A stretch of DNA of 64,000 nt from the NCBI RefSeq assembly GCF_036174265.1, contig NZ_CP108055.1:2170001-2234000 (forward strand). The letters run 5' to 3'. A program made the position numbers and the translations under genes. This document shows, piece by piece, positions 1 through 11,879 of the stretch. Source of the stretch: Streptomyces sp. NBC_00285. GTDB taxonomy: Bacteria; Actinomycetota; Actinomycetes; Streptomycetales; Streptomycetaceae. The notes below the pieces were generated by a model. That model saw nothing but the letters and a program-made list of their open reading frames with translations. It did not search any database and was not told the DNA's origin. The stretch's first letter is position 1. Each line of letters starts with the position of its first letter.

Positions 1-891
1 CCTCTTGCGCGTCCGGCACGACCATCGTGCCGATTCCTTCGTCGGTGAAGATCTCCAGCAGGATCGAGTGCTGGACCCGCCCGTCGATGACCCGGGCCGT
101 CGTCACTCCGCCCCGCACGGCGTGCAGGCAGCCCTCCATCTTCGGGACCATGCCGGCGCTCAACTCCGGCAGCAGTTTCTCCAGTTGGGAAGCGGTGAGG
201 CGGCTGATCACCTCGTCGCTGTTGGGCCAGTCCTCGTAGAGGCCCTCGACGTCCGTGAGGACCATGAGGGTTTCGGCGCCCAGCGCAGCAGCGAGTGCCG
301 CAGCCGCCGTATCAGCATTGACGTTGTAGACATGTCCGTCGTCCTGGCTCCGGGCGATCGACGAGATGACCGGGATGCGGCCGTCGGCGAGCAGTGCCTC
401 GATCACGCCCGTGTCGATCGCGGTGATCTCGCCCACCCGCCCGATGTCGACCAACTCGCCGTCGATCTCGGGCTGGTGCTTGGTGGCGGTGATGGTGTGC
501 GCGTCCTCGCCGGTCAACCCGACGGCGAGCGGCCCGTGTTGGTTGAGCAGTCCGACCAGCTCGCGCTGGACCTGTCCGGCGAGCACCATGCGTACGACGT
601 CCATGGCGTCCTCGGTGGTGACGCGCAGGCCGGCCTTGAACTCGCTGACGATGCCGTGCCGGTCGAGGGCGGCGCTGATCTGCGGGCCGCCGCCGTGCAC
701 GACGACCGGCTTGAGACCGGCGTGGTGCAGGAAGACGACGTCCTGGGCGAACGCGGCCTTGAGGTCCTCGTCGATCATGGCGTTGCCGCCGAACTTGATG
801 ACGACGGTCTTGCCGTTGTGACGGACCAGCCAGGGCAGCGCCTCGATGAGGATCTGCGCCTTGGGGAGCGCGGTGTGCTTTCGCGTGGTGC

Positions 892-895
<4 letters not shown>
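1..895 (-). CDS. argB: Acetylglutamate kinase ArgB (3' end cut by window edge)
   Basis: Phosphorylates N-acetylglutamate with ATP, the second step of arginine synthesis, in the cytoplasm. The reverse-strand protein begins [19 protein letters not shown] and has the kinase glycine motif KFGGNAM near residue 40. The last visible residues ([16 protein letters not shown]) match the usual C-terminus of about 300 residues, so only a few codons are missing. The ATG overlaps the argJ stop in an ATGA, indicating translational coupling in argC-argJ-argB. The long plus-strand frame over this gene is a shadow. Confidence 0.95.
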
Positions 896-3121
<2,226 letters not shown>

Positions 3122-3196
3122 GAACGGGGGCCCTGGAGCAGGCGTGGCTGACCGTTTCGGTTGGCGGGTGGACCGTCGACCTGGCAGGCCCGGCGC

Positions 3197-4714
3197 TCAC
3201 TGCCGGCGCACCAGATCCGCCATCACGGCCGGTGACAGGGACGGGTTGGCCGCCGCTGCTTCCGCCACCTGCGCGTCCGCGTCGGCGAGCAACTCTTCGA
3301 TGACCGATGGCGGGAGCGCCGTGTGGCCGGCGGCCACGGGTCTCGCGCGTTCGTCCGCCAGGCAGCGGAGCAGTGCCGGGTACGTCGCCCCGCGGTGCCG
3401 GGCAACCTCGCGGAACACCTTCCGCACCGCCGGTTCGTGCCGGACCAGGTCCTCCAGCAGCGCCGGGGACGCGTCCGGGTTGGCCGCCACCTTGGCGAGG
3501 ACGTGGACGCCGTGTCGGTCGACCATGGCGCGCAGCTGCGCTTCGGTGAGGCCGGGGTGGGGAGCCAGCGCCTTGATCACCTTGGCGTCCGGGTCGGCGG
3601 CCAGCCGGTCTCGCGTCTCGGGCGGCACATCGCGTCGTTGGGCCACGAGCATGCGCGCAGCCGGGTCCGGTGACGTGGCCAGTTCCTCGACCTCGGCGGG
3701 AGAGCAGGCGGCGACACGGGGCACAAGGGTGGCGCCGATTCTGGCATTTCGGGCCAGGCGGATGAGCACGTCGAGCGGCACTCGGGGGTTGTGCGCGAGC
3801 CTGCGGCGCACGTCGGGGTCAGGGTCGTCGGCCAGCGTCCGGATCAGGGAGACGTCGATCGCGGGATTTTCGGCAAGGTCGGCGCGGACGCCGGCCGTGG
3901 GGTCCGAAGCGAGCCGTGCACACGCTTGTCGGGGGAGGTCCCGGCGGGTGGCGAGCGCCCAGCGCAGGAACACCGACGGATGGTCCACGAAGCCGACGAC
4001 GGCTTCGACGGGGGTGGCGGGGTTACGGAACGCCGCCTCCAGCATGGCGTGGACGGTGGATGTGTGGGAGCCGTCGCAGCGGGCGCCCGGCGGAAGGTCG
4101 CAGTCGAGCCGTGGGCAATGCGGATCGTGAACGAAGGGAGTCTCCTCGCCGTCACAGACCAGGCAGTGTCGCGCCGCGGGCAGCCCCTTCCCGGTCACCA
4201 ACGCCGCCAATACGGCCGGGGGCGTCGCCTCGTTGCACGCGACAGCGCGGCGGACCTCGGCATGCGGGTGCGCCGCGAGCCTCGCGGCCATGTCCGGTGT
4301 GGTCCACAACGCGAGCTCGGCGACGACACGTACGTCCGGGTCCGCCGCGAGTGTGTCCATCACGTCGGACGGGAGGCCGGGGCAGGCCGCGAGCTTCTCC
4401 CGGCGCTCACGGACCGGGTCCGCCGCGAGGAGACGCGCCCACTCCGGGCGGCCGAGCCCCTGGTCGAGCAGGGCGAGGGCGGCATCCGGCCGGACGCAGG
4501 GACTGACGTCGGCGGCCGTCAGCCGACCCTCGAACGCGAGCTGCACCGCGCTCCCGTCGACACGTTCGGCCAAGGCGCGTGCCTGTGCACGGCTGAGGTC
4601 CGCGCGATCGGCGAGGCTCATGGCGATGTCGTCGTCCGCGATGGATATCAGCCGGTCGACCAGCTCGGACGACAGGGCCGGATTGGCGGCGAGCCCGCAC
4701 AGAAGGTGATGCAC
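3197..4714 (-). CDS. Leucine-rich repeat variant (LRV) / HEAT-like repeat protein
   Basis: About 505 residues built of degenerate helical repeats of roughly 23-25 residues with cores such as LAADPDVRVVAELA, LADDPDPDVRRRLAHNP and VAANPDASPALLEDL, typical of LRV proteins. A cysteine-rich segment near the middle (HCLVCDGEE, HCPRLDC, GARCDGSH) has four or more Cys/His that could hold zinc or an iron-sulfur cluster; LRV proteins of nitrogen fixers carry a 4Fe-4S domain, but at the N-terminus. No signal peptide. I chose the GTG at 4714, with a weak CAGGA ahead of it, because repeats begin at once and the upstream reading is low-complexity shadow. Partners unknown. Confidence 0.7.
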   Translation of the reverse strand: MHHLLCGLAANPALSSELVDRLISIADDDIAMSLADRADLSRAQARALAERVDGSAVQLAFEGRLTAADVSPCVRPDAALALLDQGLGRPEWARLLAADPVRERREKLAACPGLPSDVMDTLAADPDVRVVAELALWTTPDMAARLAAHPHAEVRRAVACNEATPPAVLAALVTGKGLPAARHCLVCDGEETPFVHDPHCPRLDCDLPPGARCDGSHTSTVHAMLEAAFRNPATPVEAVVGFVDHPSVFLRWALATRRDLPRQACARLASDPTAGVRADLAENPAIDVSLIRTLADDPDPDVRRRLAHNPRVPLDVLIRLARNARIGATLVPRVAACSPAEVEELATSPDPAARMLVAQRRDVPPETRDRLAADPDAKVIKALAPHPGLTEAQLRAMVDRHGVHVLAKVAANPDASPALLEDLVRHEPAVRKVFREVARHRGATYPALLRCLADERARPVAAGHTALPPSVIEELLADADAQVAEAAAANPSLSPAVMADLVRRQ

Positions 4715-4881
4715 ACAGGCATCCTGCCGGGAACGTGACGGACGGGTTCGGGATTTTCCCGATACCGAAGAGCTGCCGGCACAACGCCCGGGCACCTGCT
4801 CGGCCGGGCACCTGGCGAAACCCGTCGGCCGAAGCGCTCGGTCACAGCATGTGTGCCGCTCGCGGCGGCGAAACTGTTCCC

Positions 4882-5265
4882 ATGCAGATCCCCGCCGACG
4901 CCATGGCCGCCACCTCGCTGATCGAGGTCGTACGGATCTCCGCCCTCCCCGTCGGACAGGGCACCCCGTATCCCGGGACGGCGGTCGCCCACTGGGCCGG
5001 GGACGAAGCGGTGGACGCCCTGACCCTGATCGGGTCCCTGCCCGGCAGTGCACAGCACCGCTGCGGCTTCTCCCCGGGCTGGAGCATTCGCGCCTACGAC
5101 GACTCCCTCGGTCTTCCTCTCTTCGAGGCGGCGTTCTGTTTCCGCTGCCACGAGGTCCGCATGCACGGAACAGCCGTCCCGCCCTCGCTGACCACCCAGT
5201 TCTTCGACGCGGACACTCCACCGGGTCAGGCACTCCTCGCCCTCTTCCGCGCGGCGACCGCCTGA
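4882..5265 (+). CDS. Small uncharacterised protein
   Basis: 127 residues beginning MQIPADAMAATSLIEVV. Not recognised. It is compact and soluble-looking, with two cysteine regions, QHRCGFSPGW and AFCFRCHEVRMHG. The second contains a CxxCH string, the pattern for covalent heme c, but there is no signal peptide, so structural cysteines or metal binding are more likely. It diverges from the LRV gene and is followed by a short tandem repeat. The start could lie upstream; the ATG at 4882 has no strong ribosome site. Confidence 0.55.
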   Translation: MQIPADAMAATSLIEVVRISALPVGQGTPYPGTAVAHWAGDEAVDALTLIGSLPGSAQHRCGFSPGWSIRAYDDSLGLPLFEAAFCFRCHEVRMHGTAVPPSLTTQFFDADTPPGQALLALFRAATA

Positions 5266-5331
5266 CCCCCGACCGCACCCTGGAATCGCCGCGTGGCCCT
5301 GCGACTGCGTCCTGGCCCTGGCCTGACCCGA

Positions 5332-5366
5332 AGCCCGGAGCCCTGAGCCCTGAGCCCTGAGCCCGG
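5332..5366. repeat. Five-unit 7-bp tandem repeat
   Basis: Units AGCCCGG, AGCCCTG x3, AGCCCGG lie head to tail between the small protein's stop and the stop of the convergent YfhO-type gene. The outer two units match each other and differ from the inner three by one base. A slippage-prone locus with no visible function; it lies in no supported reading frame. Confidence 0.8.
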
Positions 5367-5378
5367 AACGACCGAGGA

Positions 5379-8024
5379 CTACGTAACCCCTGACCGTCCC
5401 GTCTCCCGTCGTCGGCGAACCGCACCGAAGACGCCGAGCGCGACAAGAGACGCGAGTGCGCCACCGCCGACGGCCGTCCCCAGCCGAAGACCCGGCGGGT
5501 GGAAGGTGCAGGTGACACTCCTCGGCTCGCCGGCCAGGGGCACGGCGATCAGCCCGTGGTACTCCCCCGCACGAACGGCGGGACCGTCGCCCGCGGCACA
5601 GCGCCAGCCCGCGATCCGGGGCGCCGCCAGGACGGCGATCCCCCGGCTGCCCGCAGGAAGCTCGGCACGGACCGTGCCGCCGGAGCCGGAGACGGTCACC
5701 TTGGTGGCTCCGGTGGCCCTGAGCTGTCGTACGGCGGTGTGCAGACGGCCGGTGTCCAGGCAGCCGACCGCCTGGTCCGGCACGACGCCCAGCCGGCTCG
5801 CGGACAGCTCGACCGTGAGGCGCCCGGAGTCCGGGACCGTACCGAGCCGCGCCATGGCCGCGATCTTGGTGAGGGGCCGCCAGTCGGCCCGGAACAGGCC
5901 GGTCGGACCATGGGCGGAGGGGCCGGTGAGCCGTGCGGTGCCCGCGAAGTACGGCGCCCAGAGGTACACCTCGCTCCCCTTCGGACACTGCGCGGTGATC
6001 GTCGCCTTTGCGCCGATGCGCACACCCTGCCGCCGGTCGGTGCTGCGGTACGGCTGTCTCCCGGCGCTGTTGCGGATGGTGAGGCGGGGCACGGTGTAGA
6101 CGCGGGAGCCCAGCAGGAGCTCCTGGTTGCGGTAGGGCGACGGCCCGAACGCGGACCCGGCGGCGGACGGCCGTACCGTCACCAGGGGCGGGACGGTCTC
6201 CCTCGTCACGGTCACCCCGCTGCCGTCCTGGGGGAACCAGTTCTGGTGCGGGTCGGGCGGGGAGTGCACCCGGGCGCCGACGGAGAAGATCGCGTCCGTC
6301 ACCGCGTTGTCCAGGCTCTGCAGGCTGCGGCCCCCGGAGGTCCAGCCGCCGCCGAGGGCGGTGAGCGTGCTGCTGAGCACGGCGGAGGTGTGGCTGCTGT
6401 AGTACTGGGCGCCCTGCCCGCCGACCTCCAACGGGTCGTTGCCGACGGTCTGTTCCCGGCCCGGATCGGTCCGGTAGCGGGGCCAGCCGTCGGCCCGCGC
6501 GACAGCGTCCGCCTGTTGCTGCTGCCGGTCGCCCCAGGGGGCGTAGTCGTCCATGTGCCCGACGCGCATCCGGGTGGCCACAGCCGAGGTGGCGGTGGTT
6601 TCACCGAGCTGCGCTCCGAGAAGCAGTACGGCGGCGAGCGCGGCCGGCGCCATGCGCAGCACCGGGCGTTCACGGCCGAGCAGGACCAGCCCGAGCAGTG
6701 CGCCCACGGCGGCCAGGAGGAACACCGGCCAGGCGAAGGAACGGACCAGTTGACTGCCGCTCGCGACGACCGCGATCAGGGCGAGCAGCGCGGCGGCCGC
6801 CCCCAGGGCCCGCCGGTCGAGAGGGCCGTAGGAAAGCGTGTGCCAGGCCGCGATCACCAGCAGGGCGCACACCACGAAGGCCTGCCGGTAGGAGCTGCCC
6901 TGCGGCTCGGCGAAGGCGTGCCAGAGCAGATGGGTCGGACCCCACTGCATCGACAGGGTCACGACGACCACCAGCAGCGTCCACCCGGCACGCACCCGGC
7001 GGGGAGCCGCCCGGTGGAAGGGCAGGGCGAGGGCGAGCAGCAACGCCGTGGTGCCGACGAAGAGCGCCGGGGAGCCGAAGCTGTACGTCGTCGGCAGCAG
7101 CCGGGCCAGCAGGTCCTCCGTGCCCACCGGCGCGAATTGGGTGAACCTGCCCACGGAGGCGTGCGCGCTGCCGAAGTACACGACCGTCACCAGGGGTGCG
7201 GCAAGTCCCATGCCGAGCGCGAAGGTCAGGACGGCACGGCCCGCCGCGGTGAGCCCGCGGCGGCGCGGAAGACCGGCGAGCCACAGCCGCAGCAGGAACA
7301 CGAGAGCGGCCGCGAGGGTGGCCATGTACGCCGTGTAGAAGTTGGCGACCCAGACGGCCGTCACGACCAGCACCCCGACGAGGGGTCGCCGGCCGTTCAG
7401 CACCCACTCGCCGACCATGCACAGCAGGGGCAGGGCGATCAGCCCGTCGAGCCACATGAGGTTGTACGAGGCGGTCGCCACGGTCCATCCGCACAGGGCG
7501 TACGACGCGCCCAGCAGGCCTGCCGCCCACCAGCGCCCGGGACGCAGCCGCAGCAGCAGCCACGCCATGGCGGCCCCGGCGCACGCGATCTTCAGGACGG
7601 TGATCACGTACACCGCGAGGTCGATCTCGTCCCTCGGGAACACCGCGACGAGCAGGGCGAACGGGCTGGTGAGGTAGGTGCCGAGGTCGGGCAGGAAGCT
7701 GGTGCCGAATCCCGACTGCCAGTTGACGAGGAGCCCGCCAGTGGCCTGCCCGTGCAGCAGGTCCCAGAGGTGTGCGTGGAACGGGACGTACTGGTTGCCC
7801 AGGTCGTTGACGTTCCGCGTGCGCGGGCCGAACGGGTAGCTGCGGGCGACGGCGTCGGCCGCGCAGAGCACGACGACGGTGATCGCCGCCGCGAACAGGG
7901 CGGCCCGCCCCGAGCCGGGCGCCGGTCGCGGTGCGGGTGGGTGCGGATGGTCGTCGACGAGGTCGTCGGCGGTCTTCGGTCCGGGCGGGACGGTCGGTCG
8001 TACGCCCTGGTCACTGGTGGTCAA
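5379..8024 (-). CDS. YfhO-family polytopic membrane protein
   Basis: About 881 residues with a dozen or more hydrophobic helices in the first two thirds (for example ALFAAAITVVVLCAADAVA, and LVVTAVWVANFYTAYMA), then a large extracytoplasmic domain and a last helix before RRRRETGRSGVT. This is the layout of YfhO proteins, GT-C-like membrane proteins linked in Firmicutes to glycosylation of lipoteichoic acid; the substrate here is unknown. The conserved early segment NDLGNQYVPFHAHLWDLLHG fits the family's acidic first loop. A TTG at 8024 (LTTSDQGVRP) behind GGGGG is the best start I can see; this is uncertain. Confidence 0.8.
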   Translation of the reverse strand: MTTSDQGVRPTVPPGPKTADDLVDDHPHPPAPRPAPGSGRAALFAAAITVVVLCAADAVARSYPFGPRTRNVNDLGNQYVPFHAHLWDLLHGQATGGLLVNWQSGFGTSFLPDLGTYLTSPFALLVAVFPRDEIDLAVYVITVLKIACAGAAMAWLLLRLRPGRWWAAGLLGASYALCGWTVATASYNLMWLDGLIALPLLCMVGEWVLNGRRPLVGVLVVTAVWVANFYTAYMATLAAALVFLLRLWLAGLPRRRGLTAAGRAVLTFALGMGLAAPLVTVVYFGSAHASVGRFTQFAPVGTEDLLARLLPTTYSFGSPALFVGTTALLLALALPFHRAAPRRVRAGWTLLVVVVTLSMQWGPTHLLWHAFAEPQGSSYRQAFVVCALLVIAAWHTLSYGPLDRRALGAAAALLALIAVVASGSQLVRSFAWPVFLLAAVGALLGLVLLGRERPVLRMAPAALAAVLLLGAQLGETTATSAVATRMRVGHMDDYAPWGDRQQQQADAVARADGWPRYRTDPGREQTVGNDPLEVGGQGAQYYSSHTSAVLSSTLTALGGGWTSGGRSLQSLDNAVTDAIFSVGARVHSPPDPHQNWFPQDGSGVTVTRETVPPLVTVRPSAAGSAFGPSPYRNQELLLGSRVYTVPRLTIRNSAGRQPYRSTDRRQGVRIGAKATITAQCPKGSEVYLWAPYFAGTARLTGPSAHGPTGLFRADWRPLTKIAAMARLGTVPDSGRLTVELSASRLGVVPDQAVGCLDTGRLHTAVRQLRATGATKVTVSGSGGTVRAELPAGSRGIAVLAAPRIAGWRCAAGDGPAVRAGEYHGLIAVPLAGEPRSVTCTFHPPGLRLGTAVGGGALASLVALGVFGAVRRRRETGRSGVT

Positions 8025-8284
8025 TTCAAGCCCCCGTCCGGGGTTCTCACCCCGTGCGTTGTTGCTGCGCCGACTTAGACGGGGGGTGAATACGGTTGGT
8101 TGTGCGACCGCCGATGGCGGTGAAGTGAACTCCGGACGACCCGGAGGCCAACGGTCGTCGGGAGGGACACTCCGGCCGGGGAGGCCCCGGCCGCTCATGA
8201 ATACTCGGACGGCGGTCCCCGTCCCTGGACGCGCGACCGGCGCCCGACAACCGACGCCCGACAACCGACAACCCTGGAGTCGAC

Positions 8285-8725
8285 ATGAGCGAGAGCACCA
8301 CCCGCGAAGAGCGTTTCGAGCGGGGCCTGGAAGTGCTGGGGAGCGTCAACCCTGAGGTCGGTCAGCAGGTTCTGGACTCGCTCGCCGACATCAGCCCGGA
8401 GATGGGCCACCAGATCGTCGCCTGGGGGTTCGGCGAGATCTACTCCCGGCCGGAGCTCGTGCCCCGTGACCGCCAACTGGTCACGCTGGGCATGCTCACC
8501 GCGCTCGGCGGCTGCGAGAACCAGCTGGAGGTGCACATCCACACGGCCCTGAACGTGGGTCTGACACCCGTGCAGATCGTGGAGGCGCTGCTGCAGTCGG
8601 CCGGCTACTGCGGTTTCCCGAAGGCCCTCAACGCGATGGCGGTGGCGAGGAAGGTCCTCGCCGAGCGTGGGCTGCTGCCCGTCGGACAGCAGCCCACGGC
8701 GGACGGACCGGCTACCTCAGCCTGA
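8285..8725 (+). CDS. Carboxymuconolactone decarboxylase (CMD/AhpD-like) family protein
   Basis: 146 residues. The central segment GGCENQLEVHIHTALNVGL followed by IVEALLQSAGYCGFPKA is the CMD helical signature, with conserved Glu and His of the gamma-carboxymuconolactone decarboxylase branch. The CxxC of peroxidatic AhpD is absent, so a decarboxylase or isomerase-like role is likelier than peroxide reduction. The ATG follows CTGGAGTCGAC, giving a GGAG ribosome site. Its stop overlaps that of the convergent GH51 gene by 14 bp. No aromatic-degradation genes are nearby, so the substrate is open. Confidence 0.85.
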   Translation: MSESTTREERFERGLEVLGSVNPEVGQQVLDSLADISPEMGHQIVAWGFGEIYSRPELVPRDRQLVTLGMLTALGGCENQLEVHIHTALNVGLTPVQIVEALLQSAGYCGFPKALNAMAVARKVLAERGLLPVGQQPTADGPATSA

Positions 8726-11189
8726 TCCTGAGGAAGGTGACCGAGTTCGCCGGGAAGGTGTACGAGAACGTCCCGGCGACCCCGTCGACGGTGGACCTCA
8801 CCGGGGCGACCGCGGTCGACGTCTCGCTGTTCACAGCGTCCGGGGCGGCCGCGAGTGTGGTCACCCGGGCCCTGGACGCGACCTTGGCGCCGCCCAGGTC
8901 GATGGCCGTACGGGCCGCCGAGTTCTGGGCGTTGACGACCTTGACGATCAGGTCGCCGGTCTTCTGGTCCTCCGTGACGACCTGGCGGAACGGCTCGGCC
9001 GGCTTGTCGTCGGTGAAGCTGCTCCACTCCTGTCCGTCGAGGTAGAGGGTCACCTGGCGGCCCCGCACCTTGACGTCGATGTCGTAGGCCCGGCCCGTCT
9101 CGACCGATCCGGCCTTGGAGATCACCGTCGACTTGCCGCCGTCGACGGCCTGTTCGACGGCGGACTGGGTGTTGTTCCAGCCGCCGAGGTTCCACCAGTA
9201 GTAGGTGCCGGTGTCCTTGACGCCGAAGGCGACCAGGAAGCCCTCCTTGCCGGACTTCTTGGTGGCCTTCACATGGAGGTCGTAGTCGTGCCAGCTCGGG
9301 TCGCCGGCCGAGACCATGGTGTTCTCGGCGTTCACGTCGCTCTGCACGTACTGCCCGTCCTGGACGCTCCAGCTGCCGCCGCCGGTGTGCGTCCACCGGG
9401 AGGCGTCACCACTGAAGTCGTCGGTGAGCAGCGTTTTCCCGTCGGCGCCGGTGACCGACACATCGTCGTACGCGGCTGTCGTGGCCCAGGTCGACAGGCC
9501 GACCGCGCCGCTGATCGGGGCGAGCAGCGACGGGGTCCCGGTGGCCGTCGAGGGCACCACGCGGTCGCCGACGTTGTTCATGAACAGCTTCTGGACCTCG
9601 TAGTTGGCGGAGTTCCAGGAGGCGTGGTTGTTGAACCAGACCAGGTCCGGACGCCACTGGACGTAGTCCTCGTTCGCGAACAGCGGCGCGTAGGAGGCGA
9701 GTTCGACGACGTCGGCGTTGCGTTCCAGGCCGGTCATGTAGGCCGCCTCGGCGAGACCGTTCTTGAAGGTGTTGCCGAGGGAGGCGTACTCGCCGAGGAA
9801 GACCTTCGGGCCGTTGCGGTCGTAGGAGTCGTAGCGGTCGTTGTTCTGGAGGAACCACTGCGGGCTGTTGTAGTAGTGCTCGTCGACCATGTCGACCTTG
9901 GCGTCCTTGTTGAGCTGCCAGGCCGTGTCGAAGGTCGTACCGGAGTCGTCCGGGCCGGAGTTGGAGATCACCTGCATGTCCGGGTACTTCGCCTGGATGG
10001 CGGCGCGGAACTCCTTGAAGCGGGCGAAGAACTCGTTCGGCAGGTTCTCCTCGTTGCCGACCTCGATGTGCGTGAGGTGGAACGGCTTGGGGTGTCCCAT
10101 CCGGGCGCGCACCTTGCCCCACGTGGAGTTCGCCGGTCCGTTGGCGAACTCGATGAGGTCGAGGGTGTCCTGGATGTGCCGCTTGAGCAGTGCCTCGTCG
10201 GCGACGGCCTTGTTCTGGCCGCAGCCGGTGACCAGGGCGGGGACGACGGGCAGCGGCATGGCACCGATGTCCTCGGAGAGGCGGAAGTACTCGTAGTAGC
10301 CGAGGCCGTAACTCTGGTTGTAGCCCCAGACGTTGGCGTTGGTGGCGCGCTGCTCGACCGGGCCGACGGTGTCCTTCCACTGGTACGAGCGCTTGCGCTG
10401 GTAGCCGGAGGCCTCGCTGTAGTCCTCCATGGAGCCCGTGTTCACCAGGCAGCCGCCGGGGAAGCGCACGAAGCCCGGGTGCAGGGCGGCGATCTTCTCG
10501 GCGAGGTCCTTGCGCAGGCCGTTGGACTCACCGCGGTAGGTGTCGCGCGGGAAGAGCGACACCATGTCGAGCGCGGCAGCGGAGGAGGAGGCCACGGTGA
10601 GGCGGCCCTCGGAGCTGGTGCGGGTCGCGGTGAAGGTGACCCTGTACCGGGCCCAGCCGCTCTTCGTCACGGTCACCTTGCGGGCGGTCGCCAGGGTGCC
10701 GTCGGCGTCCTTGAGCGACACGTTCAACGCGCTGCCGGCCGCGGCGCGGGCCCACACCGAGAAGTCGTACTTCTTGCCCTCGTCGACATGGACACCGGTG
10801 TTGTATCCGGCGTTCGTGACGGACGAACCGGCGGCCAGGGAGAGGTAGTTCCGGTTGCGCGCGTTCAGCCGTCCGTCGTCGTCCACGACCTGGGCCGTGC
10901 CGTCGACCGTCCACGAGGTCAGCGGGGTGTACGAGGAGTTGTCGGCGGCCGAGTACTCGAAGGACCGGTTCTGCACGAGTTCTGCGTACAGACCGCCGTC
11001 GGCGGCCCGGTTGATGTCCTCGAAGAAGACGCCGTACATGGTGTCGTCGATCTTCGCGCCCTTGGCGGACGGGTCGACGGTGATCGCGTAGTCGGTGACG
11101 TCCTCGGCATGGGCGGGGGCGGGGACCAGACCGGCGGCCACCAGCAGGGCGGTGGCGCCGAGACCGAGTCTCCAGCGGGTGCGTGACAT
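8712..11189 (-). CDS. Secreted GH51 alpha-L-arabinofuranosidase with accessory domains
   Basis: About 825 residues that release arabinose from arabinan or arabinoxylan outside the cell. A Sec signal peptide (MSRTRWRLGLGATALLVAAG, cleavage near AHA-ED, residue 28) leads into the GH51 N-terminus (YGVFFEDINRAADGGLYAEL). A carbohydrate-binding (CBM4-like) insert is near 80-215. The acid/base Glu is in HIEVGNEENLP (E380) and the nucleophile in KVFLGEYAS (E467). After the barrel, a LamG-like module (about 580-760) interrupts the C-terminal beta domain, which resumes as GTFSYTFPANSVTFLRIRLR. The start was chosen at the signal peptide. Confidence 0.92.
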   Translation of the reverse strand: MSRTRWRLGLGATALLVAAGLVPAPAHAEDVTDYAITVDPSAKGAKIDDTMYGVFFEDINRAADGGLYAELVQNRSFEYSAADNSSYTPLTSWTVDGTAQVVDDDGRLNARNRNYLSLAAGSSVTNAGYNTGVHVDEGKKYDFSVWARAAAGSALNVSLKDADGTLATARKVTVTKSGWARYRVTFTATRTSSEGRLTVASSSAAALDMVSLFPRDTYRGESNGLRKDLAEKIAALHPGFVRFPGGCLVNTGSMEDYSEASGYQRKRSYQWKDTVGPVEQRATNANVWGYNQSYGLGYYEYFRLSEDIGAMPLPVVPALVTGCGQNKAVADEALLKRHIQDTLDLIEFANGPANSTWGKVRARMGHPKPFHLTHIEVGNEENLPNEFFARFKEFRAAIQAKYPDMQVISNSGPDDSGTTFDTAWQLNKDAKVDMVDEHYYNSPQWFLQNNDRYDSYDRNGPKVFLGEYASLGNTFKNGLAEAAYMTGLERNADVVELASYAPLFANEDYVQWRPDLVWFNNHASWNSANYEVQKLFMNNVGDRVVPSTATGTPSLLAPISGAVGLSTWATTAAYDDVSVTGADGKTLLTDDFSGDASRWTHTGGGSWSVQDGQYVQSDVNAENTMVSAGDPSWHDYDLHVKATKKSGKEGFLVAFGVKDTGTYYWWNLGGWNNTQSAVEQAVDGGKSTVISKAGSVETGRAYDIDVKVRGRQVTLYLDGQEWSSFTDDKPAEPFRQVVTEDQKTGDLIVKVVNAQNSAARTAIDLGGAKVASRARVTTLAAAPDAVNSETSTAVAPVRSTVDGVAGTFSYTFPANSVTFLRIRLR

Positions 11190-11338
11190 GGATGCTCCGC
11201 GGCTCTCTGTCGAAAGGGGCGTTCGAGATATCGGACTGCGATCAGCGCTTCGAACGGCAACATAGGGAGAGGGATTCCGGAGCGTCAACGGGGCGCGTGG
11301 TACCGAAAGTGTCGGAAGTGATCGGAAGTGAGGGACCG

Positions 11339-11809
11339 GTGGAAGGGTTCTGGCCAGTTGCCGATGCGCTGACCTATCTGGCCGGGAGCTGGCGGACCGA
11401 GCGAACCGTTCGGGATCTGGCGAGCGGTGACGAAGGGCAGTTCTCCGGTACGACCGCTTTCGGCCAACTGGAGGGCGGTGGCCTGCTGTCCGAGGAGTCG
11501 GGCACCTTCACCTGGCGGGGCGTACCGCGCCCCGCGGAACGGACCCTCCGCTTCCTGCCGGGCGCGACACCGGGTACGGCGGACGTCCGCTTCTCCGACG
11601 GGCGCCCCTTCCACGGCCTGGATCTGACCCACGGGCACCATGTCGCCGACCACCCGTGCGCGGCCGACCTCTACCGCGGCGAGTTCACCGTCCTGGACGC
11701 GGACCGCTGGCGCACGGTGTGGCGGGTCGGCGGCCCGGCCAAGGACCTCGTCCTGACGACGTACTACTCACGCGAGACCGCCGGCCACATGCGCGGCACC
11801 CCGGCCTAG
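11339..11809 (+). CDS. DUF6314 family protein
   Basis: About 156 residues, VEGFWPVADALTYLAGSW at the N-terminus, then a beta-rich body (GQFSGTTAFGQLEGGGLL, HPCAADLYRGEFTVLD, WRVGGPAKDLVLTTYYSR). I recall this as DUF6314, a small lipocalin- or START-like protein common in Streptomyces; function unknown. No signal peptide. In-frame GTG codons at 11297, 11309 and 11339 compete; I prefer 11339 because the conserved part starts there, preceded by AGTGAGGGA. Convergent with the phosphatase-like gene. Confidence 0.65.
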   Translation: MEGFWPVADALTYLAGSWRTERTVRDLASGDEGQFSGTTAFGQLEGGGLLSEESGTFTWRGVPRPAERTLRFLPGATPGTADVRFSDGRPFHGLDLTHGHHVADHPCAADLYRGEFTVLDADRWRTVWRVGGPAKDLVLTTYYSRETAGHMRGTPA

Positions 11810-11879
11810 GGCCGGCCCGGGGCCCGTCGTCACATGCGCCCGCCCACCGCCCGGAGGCAGGCGGGAAGTGACGACCGGC

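Noticed and set aside
5128..5170. Cytochrome c heme site (CxxCH) in the small protein
   Set aside because: No signal peptide or membrane anchor; covalent heme attachment occurs outside the cytoplasm, so chance or metal binding is likelier.
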